Assembly (NCBI RefSeq): GCF_028858725.1
Contig: NC_084762.1
Coordinates: 31,711,298-31,775,297, forward strand
Length of the DNA stretch: 64,000 nt
From: Colius striatus
Taxonomy: Eukaryota > Chordata > Aves > Coliiformes > Coliidae
Reading direction: 5' to 3'
The position numbers were made by a program, and so were the translations under genes. Shown here piece by piece: positions 60,233 to 64,000 of this stretch (position 1 is its first letter; each line of letters opens with the position of its first letter). A model generated the notes under the pieces. The model was not told the origin of the DNA and did no database searches. It saw nothing but the letters and a program-made list of their open reading frames with translations.

Positions 60233-63200
60233 CAGTCATAATGCTGTCTGAATGGCCCAGGTTGTCTTCCCAATGTATGTACTTAATTTATTGAGTTTGT
60301 ACATACAGGAACAAACCATTATAGCATGTTTAAAACAAGCAAGCATCCTCTGCCAGATATTGACCTATGGGGGGCTGTGCTGGGCTGATGCCCTGTAAGC
60401 TCAGCAAAATGGGCTCTGGGCCATGGATTTTGGCCGCTGAAGCTCTGCCTTCCTCCTGTGCAGCACCAGGGCTGCATCCTGTCCTGCTGGGCCTCTTGTG
60501 CACTCGTTTTACAGGACTGGAGGGTTAGGCAGACAACTGATGAGATCTCTTAGTCCTTTTTACAGTTTATTACAGTGTGTAAGAAATACATTTCCAGTTT
60601 TTCTATTCTTTTCAATGAAGGACCTGTCTCGGATATTGTTCCTGATTTTAGACATTCTATCTTTTTTCCCTTTCTTTCTATATTTCTCACAGTAGGAGTG
60701 CATTGCACATTTATTTCAGGGATGGTTTCTGTAAGATCACACCAGCCTTCTTTCGTCTGACTCTTGTTACAAAAGGAACAAGGCAGGGATAAGCACTTTT
60801 GTGCTGAGTTAGCATTCTGTGTTTTGTCTTTCATGGTAGAAGCCTGAATTGGCCCTTGGGCCTCATTTCACTTGTGCTTAAAAGCAAATGGATTTATAAG
60901 TCTTTCCTGTCTTTCCTTACCTGGCAAATGATTTTGAGGAGCCACAAAAGGCCTCCAAATGTTGACTGTGGTCTGCATAATAATTAGCAGCTATTAAAAT
61001 AAAAGTTTTAGAGGTTTGTTATTTAATTCTAGATAATTTTTGTGTGTTTTGGAGGGAGAGCTTTTTTTATTTTTTTAAACATTTATGTTTTTGTGTGTAT
61101 TATCTGTGTCTGTGTATAACTGTATATAGGTAGATATAAATACTTAAACTTCTCTGTCACCTGAGCCTATAATATTTGTCATTTATGCTTATAATATTTA
61201 TTTTTGGGGATATTACCTTTGAGTTTAGCATAACAATCTGTGCCAAGATTTTCTCCAAGTTTCAAAACTGCTTTTCCTGTCTGTTCCAGGATTTGAATGC
61301 GACTCATTTACAGTCTCACTTGCTACCATGATTTGTTTTGCATAATGGGTTGTAAATACCAAATTATGCAGGCTGCTCATCTTATAGCATCGTGCTAGCA
61401 AATTCCTGGAATAATCATCAAGATTAGATTTTGGTCCCTCTTCAAGAATCACGGCATCTCATTTTGACGGCCTTGCTGCTCCTGCCAGGAGTGGCCCTGT
61501 TCCAGGAAACGGCCAGGCAGCTGGGTGTTTCCTCCCCAGCAAAGGGCTAATGCCTGGCTTCACCCAGAAGCTTCGCTTTCATCTGTTATCTAAAGGTGAA
61601 GTAACTGCACTGACTTCATTTTGCAGTGTGTAGAGGAAAAGTGAACTCTTCAGAGAGCTTATCTGCAGCAGTCTGACCTTGCAGGGCCTACTTCAGTGCA
61701 GGGATTCATTCCCGTGCTTTACATTTGATCACAGCCCAGAAGACACAACACTTTTCTACATATGAGCAAATGTTTTCTGTAAAACTCCTGTAGGTGTTAT
61801 TTGGTTTAGTAGTTTCCCAACTTAAGGTTACTGGGGCTGGGTTGTTTTTTTTTTTCTGAGGTTTTCTCCAATGAATAATTTATTACAATGAATGTAGTTA
61901 CCAGTAACCTTTTTAGTCATTATTGTTAGTTGTCAGGATTCCTTGCGTTTATAAACAGGGTTTAAACCTGCAAAACAGTCTGTGCTTGAGACATCTCATT
62001 CCTCCCTCATACAGTTGAGGGAGTAGTAAATGGACAGCATTTTGAAATTTGTTTTGTTTTCTTAAACAAGCAGGATTGCATTTTATAATAGTGCAAAATA
62101 CAGCAATGCTTCCACAAGCGTTTTGGTATTTAGGATATTTTACTCTTTTTATTTCCTGTCTTCTGGTAAAAATGTGTCAGTTTCCTTTGTCATTATGCTT
62201 TAATTTAATAGTCACCTGCAAACATTTTTCCAGAAGAACTCACATGATTGATTTTTGACCATTTTACAGCTTCTGATAGAAATCCTCAGCTTCCAGCATA
62301 TAGATGAGTGTGTGATTTCAGTTGATTTTATTTTTAACTTGACAAAGTTCCCAAATCAGTGATATGAACCACAAATTATACTTTTTTTTTCTGTGTTAAT
62401 TCAAACACTGCTTTTACTATACACAATTTTCTGTAAGGACCAGGTGTGTCCACACTCTAGTATTAGTGATGGTTACAATAACTTCTTTCCACTATTGTAT
62501 TACTTTTAAAAATATTTTTCTTTTCCAAAATCGAATTGCTCACATAAAAGTAAGTTTCTGAATGTCGGTGTAGGAAATCATGTGGCTCTGTGCAGATGTT
62601 AAGTGTATCTGAGTACCTTCGAAAAGAATTGCAGATGGGGGTAACTGTTTAAGCAAAATGAAACCACTGTTTCAAATCAGCAAAATAAATTAAAAATTCT
62701 TTTTTCCACATGGACACGTGCAGAAATTCTTTCTCATACCCACATCCACAATCAGGGCTGCTATTGCCTTTTTCTAACAATTTGGAATTAGGAACATGTA
62801 TGGATTTCACACATTTGTGGATTTTAGAATACAAAAAATTAATGTATTTTAATGTACTTTTAATCTGTTTTAAACAGATTTGTGTTTTTTTCTTTCATAT
62901 AAGAAAATATTTGCAAATATTTTATTTCAGACATGTCATCTTTCTTCCTTGTACCTCACAATGCTTTTATACTGGCCATCACAGTACTGTATTATCTGAA
63001 ATCTTAAAATGGTGTTTGGTGATTTGTTTTGTCAACACCTTATTGTCATTGTGAGAATCATTCTTTAAAACATTAAATAATACAGAAAACCATTCCACAA
63101 TCTAGCTAGCTTCTGTTTTCAGACACTTGATTATATTGCGATATTTTAAACTGTACAGGGGACCTCTCTCCTAATACAGTTTATTTCAGCAGAAACAATT

Positions 63201-64000
63201 TAAGGAGCATTTTGCATGCTGCTGGGCTGAGAGCAAATAGCAGATAAGTGAAGACCAGCATTGTTTTAACTTACATTGATTGCATGTTCCAGCCTTGCCC
63301 CGAATAATTCAGCCATTCTGTCAGTTATCAGCACCTTGCCGCTGCTATCTGCTTTGCCTTCCATAGACACGCCTTCCATAAACGTCAACACCTTTTTCTG
63401 TAGTAATATCCAAACACACATGAGGTGTGTGGGTATAGAAAACCAGGTGCAGCCTTTCCATGGTTCGATCAGACCTTTCTTCTTTTCTTTTACTTTTTTT
63501 TTTTCCTAAAAGATCCCCAGAACTGATGGTTCAAGGTAGTTTTATGTGAGAAAATAAGCTAGCATAAAAAGTTGTGTAGTGCTTGAAGGAGATAAGAATA
63601 ATCTGATTTGTCATATTCTTTAATTCCACAGGACATGTTTCACCTCTGTATCCTGGGTTTAGATGTAGTAGGACTATATTGCTTTTGGCTTACATGCTGT
63701 ATTTTATCCGTAGGTTGGATAAAGGAGGGATGAGGAGTGGCTGTTGAAGTGCATGTTCAGCCTGGGGAAGGTAACATGGTCTCAGTAGCTGCAGGATGGT
63801 TCAGAAACTAGCGCTGCAACCCATGTTGTCCTGTTGAGCTTGGGATGCTGGGTGAACCTGCTGAACCCTGGGCTGCTGCTGGGAGCGGGAGGGAAGGAAG
63901 AAGGAGAAGATGACCTCAGTACAGCTGTATCTTCTTTGTGAGGTGTTTTCTCTTGGGTAAAGATAGCTGGAAGACCCCAGAGTCCACCTCACTGACTGCA

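Larger units (their letters stand above)
56269..64000 (+). other. GALNT12: GALNT12 intron 1 (5' part)
   Basis: AT-rich noncoding sequence. I searched the plus-strand frames for the conserved start of exon 2 (a Cys-Lys-Glu-Lys-Lys type segment and the following NLPRTS motif) and did not find it, so exon 2 lies past the window. It contains an old CR1/L3-like LINE (about 58020-58800), two minus-strand CR1 tails and short AT- or GT-rich repeats, for example near 59700. Confidence 0.8.

Overview
The window looks like bird nuclear genomic DNA. It holds split vertebrate genes with GT-AG introns, two very GC-rich promoter and first-exon islands, and many CR1 LINE fragments in both orientations, several ending in the short ATTCTATGATTCTGTG-type tail usual for avian CR1. 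I can name the genes but not the species. Turtle or crocodile DNA is less likely but not excluded.

The main content is one complete gene on the minus strand. It is ANKS6 (ankyrin repeat and SAM domain protein 6), from its ATG at 45940 down to a TAG at 9171-9169. I rebuilt 15 coding exons by hand. All junctions are GT-AG and all phases agree. They give 2637 coding bases and a predicted protein of 878 residues. The order is about eleven ankyrin repeats (exons 1-6), a low-complexity linker rich in Ser, Pro and basic residues (exons 6-12), a SAM domain (exons 13-14) and a short C-terminal tail (exon 15). ANKS6 belongs to the NEK8/inversin module of the primary cilium and binds ANKS3 and BICC1 through SAM contacts. 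Human mutations cause nephronophthisis.

About 10 kb away and divergently transcribed is the first coding exon of GALNT12 (55895-56268, plus strand). It encodes the cytoplasmic tail, the single signal-anchor membrane segment and most of the stem of a Golgi polypeptide N-acetylgalactosaminyltransferase. The rest of GALNT12 lies beyond base 64000; 56269-64000 is its first intron. ANKS6 and GALNT12 are also head-to-head neighbours in human, so this is conserved synteny.

Layout: 1-9168 lies downstream of ANKS6 (part may be its 3' UTR) and holds an old LINE and two unexplained exon-like stretches. 9169-45940 is ANKS6, with CR1 copies in introns 1, 2, 3, 9, 12 and 13 and an old LINE in intron 6. 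Intron 1 also has a perfect 7 x 12 bp tandem array next to exon 1. 45941-55894 is the divergent intergenic region, with four CR1 fragments and one small splice-flanked candidate exon. 55895-64000 is GALNT12 exon 1 and part of intron 1, with an old LINE and two CR1 tails.

I found no evidence of an undescribed multi-gene system. The points most worth checking are two or three orphan open frames with good splice-site context, the tandem array, the alternative GALNT12 start codons, and CR1 copies that have lost their 3' ends.
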